A DNA stretch of 64,000 bases from SZUA-584 sp964441275 (GTDB taxonomy: Bacteria > Bacillota > Clostridia > Christensenellales > SZUA-584). The translations under genes and the position numbers were made by a program. The notes beneath the pieces are model-generated. The model was not told the origin of the DNA and did no database searches. It worked only from the letters and a program-made list of their open reading frames with translations. Location of the stretch: positions 15,437-79,436 of the forward strand of contig CAYTUG010000008.1 in the NCBI GenBank assembly GCA_964441275.1. Direction: 5' to 3'. Of this stretch, positions 26,252-35,223 are shown piece after piece (position 1 is the first letter of the stretch; each line of letters opens with the position of its first letter).

Positions 26252-26884
26252 TCAATATGAGTGTATTTTATTGCTAACGGCTTCGCAAGAAAGGGATTGG
26301 ATATCTATTGAAGTACAGCAAAGCATATCTATTATCCATTGTTCGTGCGCAACTAAAATGACTGTCTTTTTGGTCTTTTTAAAAAGTGAATCCAAAAGAT
26401 TTATAAGTTCAAGCGTTAGTTTGTTATCAAAGCCTTTGAACGGCTCGTCCAAAAGCAACAAATCGGAAGGGTGGCAAAATGCGCGCGCCATAGCTACGCG
26501 GCGCTGCATTCCTCCCGAAAGCTCGGAGGGCAGCTTTTTTTCGTGACCTTTTAGAGACACGTCTTCAATAATCTGTTTGACTAAAAAGTCAATTTCATGT
26601 TTTTTATAAAAATCATGCAGCACAAAGGATATGTTTTTTTCTACGTTATACCACGGAAAAAGGCGATCTTCTTGAAATAAATAGGAAACAGGCAAAGATA
26701 CCCCGGCAACGCTTCCCGTATAGTCTTTGTCAAGCCCGGAAAGAATGCGCAGCAATGTTGTTTTGCCGCAACCGGATGCGCCGGTAAAAGCCGTTAAGCT
26801 GCCGTGTTCTATGGTCAAGTCTATTTTATCAAACAGCACATGCTCTCCAAATTTTTTGGTTAGCGAGTTTATTTTTATGCTCAC
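26252..26884 (-). CDS. ABC transporter ATPase (nitrate/sulfonate/taurine type)
   Basis: 210-residue ATPase. Walker A GASGCGKTTLL (35-45), Q-loop LFQEDRLFPW, signature LSGGMQRRVAMA, Walker B LLLLDEPFKGFD and switch His in ILVAHEQ. The RLFPW block is typical for the SsuB/TauB/ThiZ-like group. Its start overlaps the stop of the permease gene by four bases. No periplasmic-type binding protein is beside it, so the substrate cannot be named. Confidence 0.92.
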   Translation of the reverse strand: MSIKINSLTKKFGEHVLFDKIDLTIEHGSLTAFTGASGCGKTTLLRILSGLDKDYTGSVAGVSLPVSYLFQEDRLFPWYNVEKNISFVLHDFYKKHEIDFLVKQIIEDVSLKGHEKKLPSELSGGMQRRVAMARAFCHPSDLLLLDEPFKGFDNKLTLELINLLDSLFKKTKKTVILVAHEQWIIDMLCCTSIDIQSLSCEAVSNKIHSY

Positions 26885-27618
26885 AGCTTAGCTCCCTTCG
26901 GCAGTATGCGTTTTAAACCTTTTTCGACTGCAAGGCTGATAATGATTATTGTAAGCGTCCAGGCGAACAAAGCGGGCGTGTCAAGATACAGTTTTGTTGA
27001 ATACAGGTTATAACCGAGCGCATGTTTCGGGCTGGAAAGCACTTCAGCGGCAACAACGGATTTCCACGAAAAACCAAGGCTAACCGAAAGTGCGGAATAT
27101 ACGTTTGGCAAAATTGAGGGTATTGTTATCCCTGTCAGAATCCGGTTTCTTTTTACCCCGAATACAAACGCAACCTCAAGCAGTTGTTTGTCAACAGAAT
27201 GCAACCCGCTTAGCGTGTTGGCGTAAAACACAGGCAGGCACAACAAAACGCAAGAGAATACCGGAACTCCAAAAGATGAAAACCAAACAAGCGCAAGCAC
27301 TATAACGGACATTACGGGGGTGGATTTGACCGCAGCCATAAACGGGCTTAACAAATGCTCGATAAAGGGCACATAAGCCGCTAAAAATGCCAAAGTTATT
27401 CCTGCAAAAAAAGCTATAATAAGCCCTAAAGCAACTCTGTAAAAGGTAAACAGCACGCTAAGCCAAAAGTTAGATGTGGATGCAATTTCAAAAAGTGCAT
27501 TCAAAGTTTGCGAAAGAGACGGCATATATAACGGCTGGTTAATAATCATTGCGCTTGCCTGCCATACGGCCAACCAGAACAGCAAAGATAAAAATGTGTA
27601 CATTATTTTTTTTAGCAT
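26881..27618 (-). CDS. ABC transporter permease (SsuC/TauC/ThiX type)
   Basis: 245-residue inner-membrane permease of the binding-protein-dependent family with about six helices. The EAA loop is visible as EVAFVFGVKRNRILTGITIPSILP. Paired with the ATPase encoded directly after it. Close relatives move nitrate, sulfonates, taurine or thiamine precursors; no substrate-binding protein or riboswitch is visible upstream, so the choice is open. Divergent from dnaE. Confidence 0.9.
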   Translation of the reverse strand: MLKKIMYTFLSLLFWLAVWQASAMIINQPLYMPSLSQTLNALFEIASTSNFWLSVLFTFYRVALGLIIAFFAGITLAFLAAYVPFIEHLLSPFMAAVKSTPVMSVIVLALVWFSSFGVPVFSCVLLCLPVFYANTLSGLHSVDKQLLEVAFVFGVKRNRILTGITIPSILPNVYSALSVSLGFSWKSVVAAEVLSSPKHALGYNLYSTKLYLDTPALFAWTLTIIIISLAVEKGLKRILPKGAKL

Positions 27619-27736
27619 AAAATCCCCGCAGCGCAGTTTTGATAAATTATATCATATAAATTAATTGCGAAGTTAGTTTTTGTGTTTTGCGCCAAAAGAA
27701 TTTTTCCGCGCTATGCCGCCGCGACTGTTAAAACAA

Positions 27737-27765
27737 TTGAACGAAACAGGCATATGCGATATTAT
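27737..27765 (+). promoter_or_regulatory. Candidate dnaE promoter
   Basis: TTGAAC (27737-27742), 17-bp spacer, TATTAT (27760-27765). The -10 lies only 16 bp before the ATG, which would leave a very short leader holding the GAGGAGGGG ribosome site. Confidence 0.55.
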
Positions 27766-27781
27766 AGATTGAGGAGGGGAA

Positions 27782-30700
27782 ATGGACTTTACTCATCTGC
27801 ATCTGCATACTGAATTTAGCCTGCTCGACGGCGCGGCGCGTATTGACGATTGCCTAAAAAGAGCGGCCGACCTAAATATGCACAGCATCGCAATTACAGA
27901 CCATGGGGTAATGTACGGTGTAATAGATTTTTACCGCGCGGCGGTATCTATTGGTATAAAGCCGATAATAGGTTGTGAATTTTACGTAGCCCCCGGCAAT
28001 TTGAGCGATAAAACAAAAGAAATGAAAGAATATTCGCACCTTGTTTTGCTTGCTAAAAATAAAGCGGGATACCAAAATCTTATGAGACTATCGTCAATAG
28101 GCTTTATTGAAGGGTTTTATCACAAACCGCGCATAGATTATGATGTGCTCGAAAAACATAAAGAAGGGCTGATATGTTTATCAGCGTGTCTTGCGGGCGA
28201 CATACCAAGATTAATTTTAAGCGGAGACTATGCCGGGGCCAAAAACCTTGCAGCAAGGCTTAGAAACGTATTCGGCCAAGATTTCTATTTGGAACTGCAA
28301 GACCATTATTTGCGGGAACAGAAGAGCGTAAACGCTTCTTTGATAAAGCTTGGCAAAGAGCTGTCTGTTCCGCTTGTCGCCACTAACGATGTGCATTACA
28401 CAATGCGGGAAGACGCTAAAGCGCAGGATGTGCTTCTATGTATTCAGACTCGCTCGTTTATAGACGAAACCGAAAGGTTAAAGTTTGAAACTGACGAATT
28501 TTATTTAAAAAGTGCGGACGAAATGGCGGCGCTTTTTTTGCATGTACCCGAAGCTATAAGCAATACAAACGCAATAGCCGAAAAATGCGACTTGTGCATA
28601 GATTTTTCCGAAAGGCACCTGCCTGTTTTTGCGGCGCCCAAAGAATATGACAATGTGAGCTATTTAAAAAAGGTAAGTTTGAAAGGGCTTGAGAGCAGAT
28701 ACAAAAAGGTTACGCAGGATTTAACGGACAGGCTGTTATACGAATTGTCCGTTATAGAAGATATGGGGTTTACGGATTATTTTTTGATAGTGTGGGATTT
28801 TATTCGCTTTGCGAGGGAGAGCGGAATAACGGTAGGCCCCGGCAGGGGAAGCGCGGCGGGAAGCCTTGCGGCATATGCGCTTAGCATAACCGACGTAGAT
28901 CCTATTGCATATTCTCTGCTGTTTGAGCGTTTCTTAAATCCCGAGCGCATAAGCATGCCCGATATAGATATAGATTTTTGTATTGAACGCAGGGGTGAAG
29001 TAATAGATTATGTCGTGCAAAAATACGGCGCGGATAAAGTAGCCCAGATAATAACCTTTGGCACCCTTGGGGCAAAGCAGGTTATACGCGATGTTGCAAG
29101 GGCAATGAGGGTGCCTCTTTCGGATGCGGACAGAATAGCGAAGATGGTGCCTTTCGCGCCTAAGATGACAATTAAGCGGGCTATGCAGGAAAATCCGCAG
29201 CTTATGATTGAATATCAATCGAGGGCGCAGATACGCGAACTTATTGATACCGCGCTTAAGCTGGAAGGCATTCCGCGCCACGCTTCAACCCATGCGGCGG
29301 GCGTTGTAATTTCACGCAGCCCGATAACCGAGCATGTGCCTTTGGCGACAAACCCGCGCGATAACAGCGTAATAACCCAATTTCCCATGAATACGCTTGA
29401 AAGCTTGGGGCTTTTAAAGATGGATTTTTTGGGGCTGCGCAACTTAACGGTTATCCGCCATGCGCTCGAGGAGATTGAAAAAACAACGGCCAAAAAAATT
29501 GATATATTTGGCTTAAAGTTTGACGATCCTAAGGTGTTTGAGCTTATCTCATCCGGGGATACGGATGGAATATTCCAGTTGGAAAGCGCGGGTATGCGCA
29601 GCCTTATGCAGCGTTTAAAACCGACAAGCTTAAACGACATAATGGTAGGGATTTCACTTTACCGCCCGGGGCCTATGGAATCGATACCCGCATATTTAAG
29701 TGCGAAAGAGAATCCGGATAACGTTGGTTATCTGCACCCGAAGCTAAAACGCATATTAAAAGAAACGTACGGGTGCATGGTATATCAAGAGCAGGTTATG
29801 GAGATTGTGCGTGATTTGGCGGGGTATTCGTTGGCGCGCAGCGATATTGTACGCCGCGCGATGGGCAAAAAGAAAAAAGACATAATGGAAAACGAACGAA
29901 GGATATTTATATACGGAGACGAAAAAATAGGGGTGGAAGGAGCGGTAAAAAGGGGAGTGCCCGCAAAAACGGCAGAGAAGATATTTTCACAGATGGCTGA
30001 TTTTGCTGAATATGCTTTTAATAAATCCCACGCGTGCGCTTATGCGGCTATCGCCTATTATACGGCGTATCTTAAGTGCCATTATAAAGTTGAGTATTTA
30101 ACGGCGCTGCTCAACAGCCTTATTGGTTCGGCCGATAAAATTTCCGCATACATTCAATACTGTACAAGCAGCGGCATTAAAATGTATATGCCCGATATCA
30201 ATTCGTCACAGTTTCTGTTTGCGCCCGAGGGGGAAGGAATCCGTTTCGGTTTTGCGGCAATACGAGACGTGGGGAAAGTGGCGCAGGATATAGTTACTGA
30301 GCGCGAGAACGGGAAATTTTTAAGCTTTAGAAACTTTATCAACCGAACCGCCAAAATTGTAAACAAGAAAATGCTTGAAGGTCTGATACTTGCCGGTTGC
30401 TTTGACAGCCTTGGTATTGCGCGCTCTACTCTTATGTCCGTATACGACAGAGTATTAAAAGCCGCTCAAGACGCAAGGCGCAAGGATTTAGACGGCCAAC
30501 TCTCGCTGTTTGATTCTATGCCTTCGCACTTTTCGCAAGATGCTGACGATTTTGATACGATACCCGAGTTTAAGCGCGACAGGCTGCTTGCTTTCGAGAA
30601 GCTATCAACAGGGGTATATCTTTCCGGTCATCCTTTGGATAAGATTAAAAACCATCTTGAAGCTATGCAGGTAAATGTGTACAAAATATTAGCGTCTAAA

Positions 30701-31222
30701 GAGGATGTGGATTCCGCAAGGTATTTTGAATCGCGAAACGTCGAGCTTATCGGAATATTGAGCGGAGTAAAAAGACGCTCTACCAAACAAAAAAAATTGA
30801 TGGCGAATGCGTTTCTTGAAGATTTGTCGGGTCTTATTGAGATAGTTATATTCCCGAGCGTTTTTATAAAAACCGAACACATACTTGCCGACGACGCTAT
30901 TGTTTGCGTTTCGGGCAAAGTTGATATACGTGAAGGCGAAGCGCCCCAGCTGCTTGTCGATAGCGTCCGCCCCTTTATCCAACCAGACGAAAAATTCGCC
31001 GGGAAAAAACTGTATGTGCGCATACCAAAAAGCATGGGGGAGGATTCAACCCTGCTTAAGCACATTCTGTCTTCGTTTCCCGGAAATACAAAGCCAACCG
31101 TTACGTTTGAAAAAACAGGATGCAGTTTTAAAGCAAGCGGAAGCCTCGCGGTATCGCTGACCGACGGCTTAATACAAAAGCTTAAAGAATCGTTAGGGGA
31201 CGAAAATATAATTGTACAATAG
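27782..31222 (+). CDS. dnaE: DNA polymerase III alpha subunit (DnaE)
   Basis: 1146 residues of the C-family DnaE-type polymerase. N-terminal PHP domain begins FTHLHLHTEFSLLDGA and includes ITDHGVMYG; the polymerase core has VGPGRGSAAGSLAAY, the catalytic MPDIDIDFC and the GLLKMDFLGLRNL segment. AEYAFNKSHACAYA marks the fingers region, and a C-terminal OB fold (LIGILSGVKRRS) follows. In Bacillota, DnaE often acts with PolC at the lagging strand; PolC is not in this window. Followed after 66 bp by mtrB. Confidence 0.97.
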   Translation: MDFTHLHLHTEFSLLDGAARIDDCLKRAADLNMHSIAITDHGVMYGVIDFYRAAVSIGIKPIIGCEFYVAPGNLSDKTKEMKEYSHLVLLAKNKAGYQNLMRLSSIGFIEGFYHKPRIDYDVLEKHKEGLICLSACLAGDIPRLILSGDYAGAKNLAARLRNVFGQDFYLELQDHYLREQKSVNASLIKLGKELSVPLVATNDVHYTMREDAKAQDVLLCIQTRSFIDETERLKFETDEFYLKSADEMAALFLHVPEAISNTNAIAEKCDLCIDFSERHLPVFAAPKEYDNVSYLKKVSLKGLESRYKKVTQDLTDRLLYELSVIEDMGFTDYFLIVWDFIRFARESGITVGPGRGSAAGSLAAYALSITDVDPIAYSLLFERFLNPERISMPDIDIDFCIERRGEVIDYVVQKYGADKVAQIITFGTLGAKQVIRDVARAMRVPLSDADRIAKMVPFAPKMTIKRAMQENPQLMIEYQSRAQIRELIDTALKLEGIPRHASTHAAGVVISRSPITEHVPLATNPRDNSVITQFPMNTLESLGLLKMDFLGLRNLTVIRHALEEIEKTTAKKIDIFGLKFDDPKVFELISSGDTDGIFQLESAGMRSLMQRLKPTSLNDIMVGISLYRPGPMESIPAYLSAKENPDNVGYLHPKLKRILKETYGCMVYQEQVMEIVRDLAGYSLARSDIVRRAMGKKKKDIMENERRIFIYGDEKIGVEGAVKRGVPAKTAEKIFSQMADFAEYAFNKSHACAYAAIAYYTAYLKCHYKVEYLTALLNSLIGSADKISAYIQYCTSSGIKMYMPDINSSQFLFAPEGEGIRFGFAAIRDVGKVAQDIVTERENGKFLSFRNFINRTAKIVNKKMLEGLILAGCFDSLGIARSTLMSVYDRVLKAAQDARRKDLDGQLSLFDSMPSHFSQDADDFDTIPEFKRDRLLAFEKLSTGVYLSGHPLDKIKNHLEAMQVNVYKILASKEDVDSARYFESRNVELIGILSGVKRRSTKQKKLMANAFLEDLSGLIEIVIFPSVFIKTEHILADDAIVCVSGKVDIREGEAPQLLVDSVRPFIQPDEKFAGKKLYVRIPKSMGEDSTLLKHILSSFPGNTKPTVTFEKTGCSFKASGSLAVSLTDGLIQKLKESLGDENIIVQ

Positions 31223-31288
31223 GCTTAGTTTAACGTTATTGAAGTTGTTTATAAATAAAGGTAGCATACTATTCAAAAGGATGTAATA

Positions 31289-31525
31289 ATGATGGAAACA
31301 GAAAAAGAATTAAACCAAGCGTATGTAATTATTAAGGCTTTAGAGGACGGAGTTAGCATAATAGGAATGACCAGAGGCAAAGATACGCGGTTTCACCATA
31401 CCGAAAAGCTTGATAACGGCGAAGTTATGATAGCCCAATTTACCGAAAACACTTCGGCAATAAAAGTGCGCGGCAAGGCGGAAATTTGTTCGGCGTTTGG
31501 CGTTGTATGTTCGGGTACGGCATAA
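31289..31525 (+). CDS. mtrB: Tryptophan RNA-binding attenuation protein (TRAP)
   Basis: 78 residues closely matching B. subtilis MtrB: VIIKALEDGVSIIGMTRGKD, TRFHHTEKLDNGEVMIAQFT and ENTSAIKVRGKAEI are the known core. TRAP forms an 11-subunit ring which, when loaded with tryptophan, binds spaced (G/U)AG triplets and stops trp operon expression. The residues around the Trp pocket (the GMTRGKDTRFHH region and the Thr-Ser pair ENTS) and the Lys-x-Arg at the RNA face (KVRGK) are kept. ATG follows AAAAGG. No trp genes and no array of (G/U)AG triplets were found here, and the usual neighbour mtrA (folE) is absent. Confidence 0.9.
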   Translation: MMETEKELNQAYVIIKALEDGVSIIGMTRGKDTRFHHTEKLDNGEVMIAQFTENTSAIKVRGKAEICSAFGVVCSGTA

Positions 31526-31536
31526 AGAGGATTAAT

Positions 31537-31737
31537 ATGTGGGTGGTCGTTAGCTTAACAAGCTCTAAAAAAACTGCACACGCCATGCAAAGATTGCTTG
31601 AGGCGGAAGGCATAATGGTTAAGTTATGCGATGTTTCGCCCAAAGCAAGGTTAAGCCGCGATACTTACGAGATTATGGTTCTTGCGTCCGAGGGCAATAC
31701 CGCGCGCGAGATACTTATAGAGAACGGATATTCATAA
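31537..31737 (+). CDS. Small conserved protein (DUF2007-like fold suspected)
   Basis: 66 residues from ATG 31537 (AGAGG upstream); an open frame reaches back into mtrB but that part is not a protein. Sequence WVVVSLTSSKKTAHAMQRLLEAEGI then VKLCDVSPKA and YEIMVLASEGNTAREILIENGY, an alternating beta-alpha-beta pattern with a surface for ligand or peptide binding, reminiscent of DUF2007 signal-transducing proteins. Small proteins of this kind often sit after dnaE in Clostridia. No function known to me. 11 bp after mtrB, so probably co-transcribed with it. Confidence 0.65.
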   Translation: MWVVVSLTSSKKTAHAMQRLLEAEGIMVKLCDVSPKARLSRDTYEIMVLASEGNTAREILIENGYS

Positions 31738-31777
31738 CGTTTTTTTTAACAAATTCAGACCAATAGCAGCGCGGGTT

Positions 31778-32359
31778 TTAGAGTGTAGATCCTTTAATCT
31801 TGTTTGCGAGTTTAACTATGTTGCGTCCGAGCGTTTTCATAGTTTCAATTCCTTCGCTGTCGTTATTTACATCTCCTATTTCACGTCCTATACCTTGGTT
31901 CCAATAGTCGGAGCCGACGATAATGCCTTCGCATATTGTGAAAAGGTTGTTCATTGAGTTAAACGCGAAAAGCGCGCCGTTGCGCCTTGCTACCGTAACG
32001 CTTGCGCATATCTTGCCCGCAAGCAATTTATGAGGCCTTCCAACATATCCCACCCTGTCAATAAAAGCTTTCATTTGCGCTGTTACGCCGCCAAAATAAA
32101 CGGGCGAACCAAGCAGCAATATATCCGATTTTGCGATTTCGCTAATTGCGCCGTTTACTATATCATCATCATAATAACAGCGCATCTCTTTATTATTGCG
32201 GCAGCGTCCGCATGCGATGCATCCGTGTATGTCACGGCTTCCGGCTTGGATTAGCTTTGTTTCAATGGCTGATTTTTCAAGCTCTAAAAGAACCGTATTA
32301 AGAAGTATATAAGTGTTTCCTTTAGGGCGCGGGCTTGCGTTGATTGCGATTGCTTTCAT
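31778..32359 (-). CDS. Iron-sulfur flavoprotein / NADPH-dependent FMN reductase family
   Basis: 193 residues of the flavodoxin fold: MKAIAINASPRPKGNTYILL (phosphate-binding loop), LLLGSPVYFGGVTAQMKAFIDRVG (flavin loop). Between them is a compact cysteine cluster GCIACGRCRNNKEMRC, spacing C-x2-C-x2-C-x7-C, as in archaeal-type iron-sulfur flavoproteins that bind a 4Fe-4S cluster. Likely an electron carrier or oxidoreductase in anaerobic redox metabolism or oxygen detoxification; substrate unknown. Reads against the neighbouring genes; ATG with AAGGAAT. Confidence 0.85.
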   Translation of the reverse strand: MKAIAINASPRPKGNTYILLNTVLLELEKSAIETKLIQAGSRDIHGCIACGRCRNNKEMRCYYDDDIVNGAISEIAKSDILLLGSPVYFGGVTAQMKAFIDRVGYVGRPHKLLAGKICASVTVARRNGALFAFNSMNNLFTICEGIIVGSDYWNQGIGREIGDVNNDSEGIETMKTLGRNIVKLANKIKGSTL

Positions 32360-32583
32360 TTAAATATTCCTTTCCAAAAAAAATTACTATTTATAAGCGG
32401 TTATATAAACTATCGGCTATTTTCCGGCGCAGCGCTCGATCGTTTTTGTTTGTATAATAATTAGTTTATCAGACGACGCGATGCAAAACAAGATTTCTGA
32501 TTTTGTTTTTACGCTTATTTGCCATTTTAACTTTACTGCATGAATACATGATGGTATAGTAAAAAAAGTACAGGAGAAGAAAT

Positions 32584-33369
32584 GTGGGCAAAAAAATAGG
32601 CGTGGCGTTAGGCGGCGGCGGTGTTCGCGGGGTTGCGCACATCGCTTATCTTGATGCAATGGAGCAGGCGGGATTGCCGCCAGACATTATTGCCGGAACA
32701 TCAAGCGGAGCTGTTGTGGGGGCTTTGTACGCCGCGGGGTTAAATCCGAGACAAATATTTGAAAGAGCGGGGGGGTTTTTTAGCACTAGCAAACGTTTAT
32801 CGTTATTTACCGGAATAATAAACGGCAGCAGAGCAGCTTCTTTTGTTAAAGATTATTTTGATTCTATTTTGCCCGAAAAACACTTCGAAGAGCTAAAGAT
32901 TCCGCTTAAAATAGTGGCAACAAATTTTAATACGCTTGAAGAAACGGTGTTTGACAAGGGAGAGATAATACCGGCGCTTATGGGCAGCATAGCGCTGCCC
33001 AGCTTGCTGACGCCGCAGTGTGCAAATAATGCTCATTACATTGACGGAGGCTCCACAAACCTTGTGCCTTTTGATATTATCCGAAATTTATGCGATGTTC
33101 TGGTAGCGGTTGACGTGTCAAAGGCAAGGGCAAACAGCTTTGCGCCGAATGCTAAGAATGCGTTTAAGGCTTCGTGGGCAGCAACGCAGGAAACAATTAT
33201 CAGGTTAAAGCTTAATCTTTGCGCTGTTGAATTGTTTGAACGGCCTGTCTTTAATAATGTATCTACCTTAGAGTTTAAAAAATATAAACAAATCTTTATG
33301 CAGGCGCAGGAAATGATGCCCGCGTTTACAAAAAATCTATTGTGTTTAAAAGGAAGGGTGGGAATATGA
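32584..33369 (+). CDS. Patatin-like phospholipase
   Basis: 261 residues. Nucleophile elbow GTSSG with catalytic Ser near 40, oxyanion loop LGGGGVRGVAH (9-19) and the Asp partner in IDGGST (near 156). Such enzymes release fatty acids from lipids in bacteria; some act as effectors or membrane-remodelling enzymes. Start is GTG 32584 after AGGAGAAGAA; an ATG overlaps it in another frame. It overlaps the following paralogue by four bases (ATGA). No signal peptide. Confidence 0.9.
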   Translation: MGKKIGVALGGGGVRGVAHIAYLDAMEQAGLPPDIIAGTSSGAVVGALYAAGLNPRQIFERAGGFFSTSKRLSLFTGIINGSRAASFVKDYFDSILPEKHFEELKIPLKIVATNFNTLEETVFDKGEIIPALMGSIALPSLLTPQCANNAHYIDGGSTNLVPFDIIRNLCDVLVAVDVSKARANSFAPNAKNAFKASWAATQETIIRLKLNLCAVELFERPVFNNVSTLEFKKYKQIFMQAQEMMPAFTKNLLCLKGRVGI

Positions 33370-34148
33370 AATTAGGAGTGGCTTTCGGGGGAAGCGGTGC
33401 GCAGGGGATAGCAAACATAGCTTACATTAGAGCGCTCGAATCGTTGGGGATAAAGCCGGCTATTGTGTCGGGCACCGGGATCGGAGCGGTTGTTGCGTCA
33501 ATGTATGCGGCGGGCATGGACAGCGAAAGTATGATAAAATTTATGTACGATGTAGATTTTCCGGGCTCTAAACGGCCGGTTAACCTTGCGAAGATTAAAG
33601 ACGCTAAGATAGGTTTGTTGGACGGCTTGGGGCTTGAAGAGTATTATCAAATGATTATGCCCGTAAAGGTTTTTGACAGGCTGTATTTTCCGCTTAAAGT
33701 GGTGGCGGCTAATGTTGCAACGGGGGAACAAGTTGTTTACAGCCACGGCGATGTGGGAAGGGCGGTGCGCTGTGCCGCTGCCGTACCGGGAGTTTTTCTG
33801 CCGCACAAAGTAGAAGAGGATTATTACTTTGACGGCTCAAGCGTAAATCCGGTGCCTTTTGATATAATACGCGATGATTGCGATTTTCTTGCGGCCATAT
33901 ATCCGCAAATAAAAAGCGATTTTAACGAAAGCAACACACAGATGTTTTTTGCGGTTGCGGGCGCATATGAAGCCGCAAAAAGAGCGTTGGCGGAGCAAAA
34001 ACAAAAAGCGTGCCGCGTAGATAGGTACGAGTGTGTTCTTCTTGAAGGTTTTTCGATGTACGATTTTGCGCTGTTCGAAGACATATTGGAAAGTGCGGAA
34101 GAACAGGCAAACCAATTTGCGCTTGATTTGCAAAGCAAACTAAAATAA
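33366..34148 (+). CDS. Patatin-like protein lacking the catalytic serine
   Basis: 260 residues from ATG 33366 (AGGAAGGGTGG upstream), a diverged copy of the previous protein: VAFGGSGAQGIAN corresponds to the oxyanion loop, GTGIGAVVASMYAAG to the elbow and FDGSSVNPVPFD to the Asp motif. In this copy the elbow is GTGIG, so the nucleophile Ser is Gly, and the Arg of the oxyanion motif is Gln. It is therefore probably a pseudoenzyme, perhaps a regulator or a partner of the active copy, with which it is translationally coupled. Confidence 0.85.
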   Translation: MKLGVAFGGSGAQGIANIAYIRALESLGIKPAIVSGTGIGAVVASMYAAGMDSESMIKFMYDVDFPGSKRPVNLAKIKDAKIGLLDGLGLEEYYQMIMPVKVFDRLYFPLKVVAANVATGEQVVYSHGDVGRAVRCAAAVPGVFLPHKVEEDYYFDGSSVNPVPFDIIRDDCDFLAAIYPQIKSDFNESNTQMFFAVAGAYEAAKRALAEQKQKACRVDRYECVLLEGFSMYDFALFEDILESAEEQANQFALDLQSKLK

Positions 34149-34183
34149 TATTAGAAATAATTCTACATTATTTGGAGGTTAAC

Positions 34184-35098
34184 ATGGACAACAGGATAGC
34201 GTTTACCATACCAATAGGCAACGGTATTAACATCCACTGGTATGGCATAATAATTGCTGCCGCAGTGCTTTTGGCGGTATGGCTTGCCGTATTAGAATCA
34301 AAAAGAAGAGGCTACCGTTCCGAAATGGTAATGGATTTTATGCTGATTGCAATACCGCTTGGGATAATCTTCGCGCGCCTCTATTATGTTGTTTTCTCAC
34401 CCGATTATATAGAGTACAACAGCATAATTGACGTAATCGCCGTCTGGAACGGCGGGCTTGCCATTTACGGTGCAATAATAGGCGGGGCGATTGGCGCGGT
34501 AATATTTTCAAAATGGAGAAAGGTTCCTATGGGAGAGCTGCTCGATATCGCGGCTCCAAGCATAGTAATTGCTCAGGCAATAGGGCGTTGGGGCAACTTT
34601 ATAAACCAGGAAGCGCACGGGCAAAAGATACTTGATGCCGCATGGCAATGGTTTCCCGCAGCCGTGAACATACGCGGGGAGTGGTACATGGCAACCTTTT
34701 TCTACGAATCTTTGTGGAATGTGCTGGTGTTTGCAGGGCTTTTGTTACTGCGCAAAAAAATAAAAGTGCGCGGCGGGATTTTTGCCCTTTATCTCTCGCT
34801 CTATGGGCTTGGGCGTTTCTTTATAGAGGCATTGAGAACGGACAGCCTTTTTGTGGGCACGCTTAGGGTATCACAGCTGTTAAGCGCTGTTCTCGTTGTG
34901 GCGGGCGTGCTGTATATTGTTTTGATGACAAGAAAGAAAAAAGAATGGCCGGCTTACGAAGGTTTTTACAGCAACAGTTTAACCGAAGAGCAGGTCGAAG
35001 AAATTAGGCAGAGCATGAAAAAGCGCAAAAAAACAGTTGCTGAGGACAAAAGCGCAGATATACAACAATCAGAACAAAAAGAAGATAATGATAAATAG
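34184..35098 (+). CDS. lgt: Prolipoprotein diacylglyceryl transferase
   Basis: Moves a diacylglyceryl group to the lipobox cysteine of prelipoproteins, first step of lipoprotein maturation in the membrane. 304 residues from ATG 34184, preceded by GGAGG; an upstream in-frame TTG is part of that site. Seven helices, signature GRWGNFINQEAHG (about 140), and the IHWYGI and YESLWN segments. A basic/acidic tail of about 40 residues (KKRKKTVAEDKSA) extends the usual length. The many lipoproteins in the window depend on it. A terminator follows. Confidence 0.95.
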   Translation: MDNRIAFTIPIGNGINIHWYGIIIAAAVLLAVWLAVLESKRRGYRSEMVMDFMLIAIPLGIIFARLYYVVFSPDYIEYNSIIDVIAVWNGGLAIYGAIIGGAIGAVIFSKWRKVPMGELLDIAAPSIVIAQAIGRWGNFINQEAHGQKILDAAWQWFPAAVNIRGEWYMATFFYESLWNVLVFAGLLLLRKKIKVRGGIFALYLSLYGLGRFFIEALRTDSLFVGTLRVSQLLSAVLVVAGVLYIVLMTRKKKEWPAYEGFYSNSLTEEQVEEIRQSMKKRKKTVAEDKSADIQQSEQKEDNDK

Positions 35099-35161
35099 GC
35101 TCTTTGCCAGGTTATAATTATGAACTCATAAATATAATGCAAAATAAGTCTTTAATGCTTG

Positions 35162-35204
35162 CACCGTCCGACAGTTTATTATTTCGGGCGGTGTTATTAT
35201 TTTA
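35162..35204 (+). terminator. Rho-independent terminator after lgt
   Basis: CACCGTCCGA pairs with TCGGGCGGTG around a 12-nt loop; followed by TTATTATTTT. Confidence 0.75.
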
Positions 35205-35223
35205 GGCAAAGGAGGGTGGTCTT

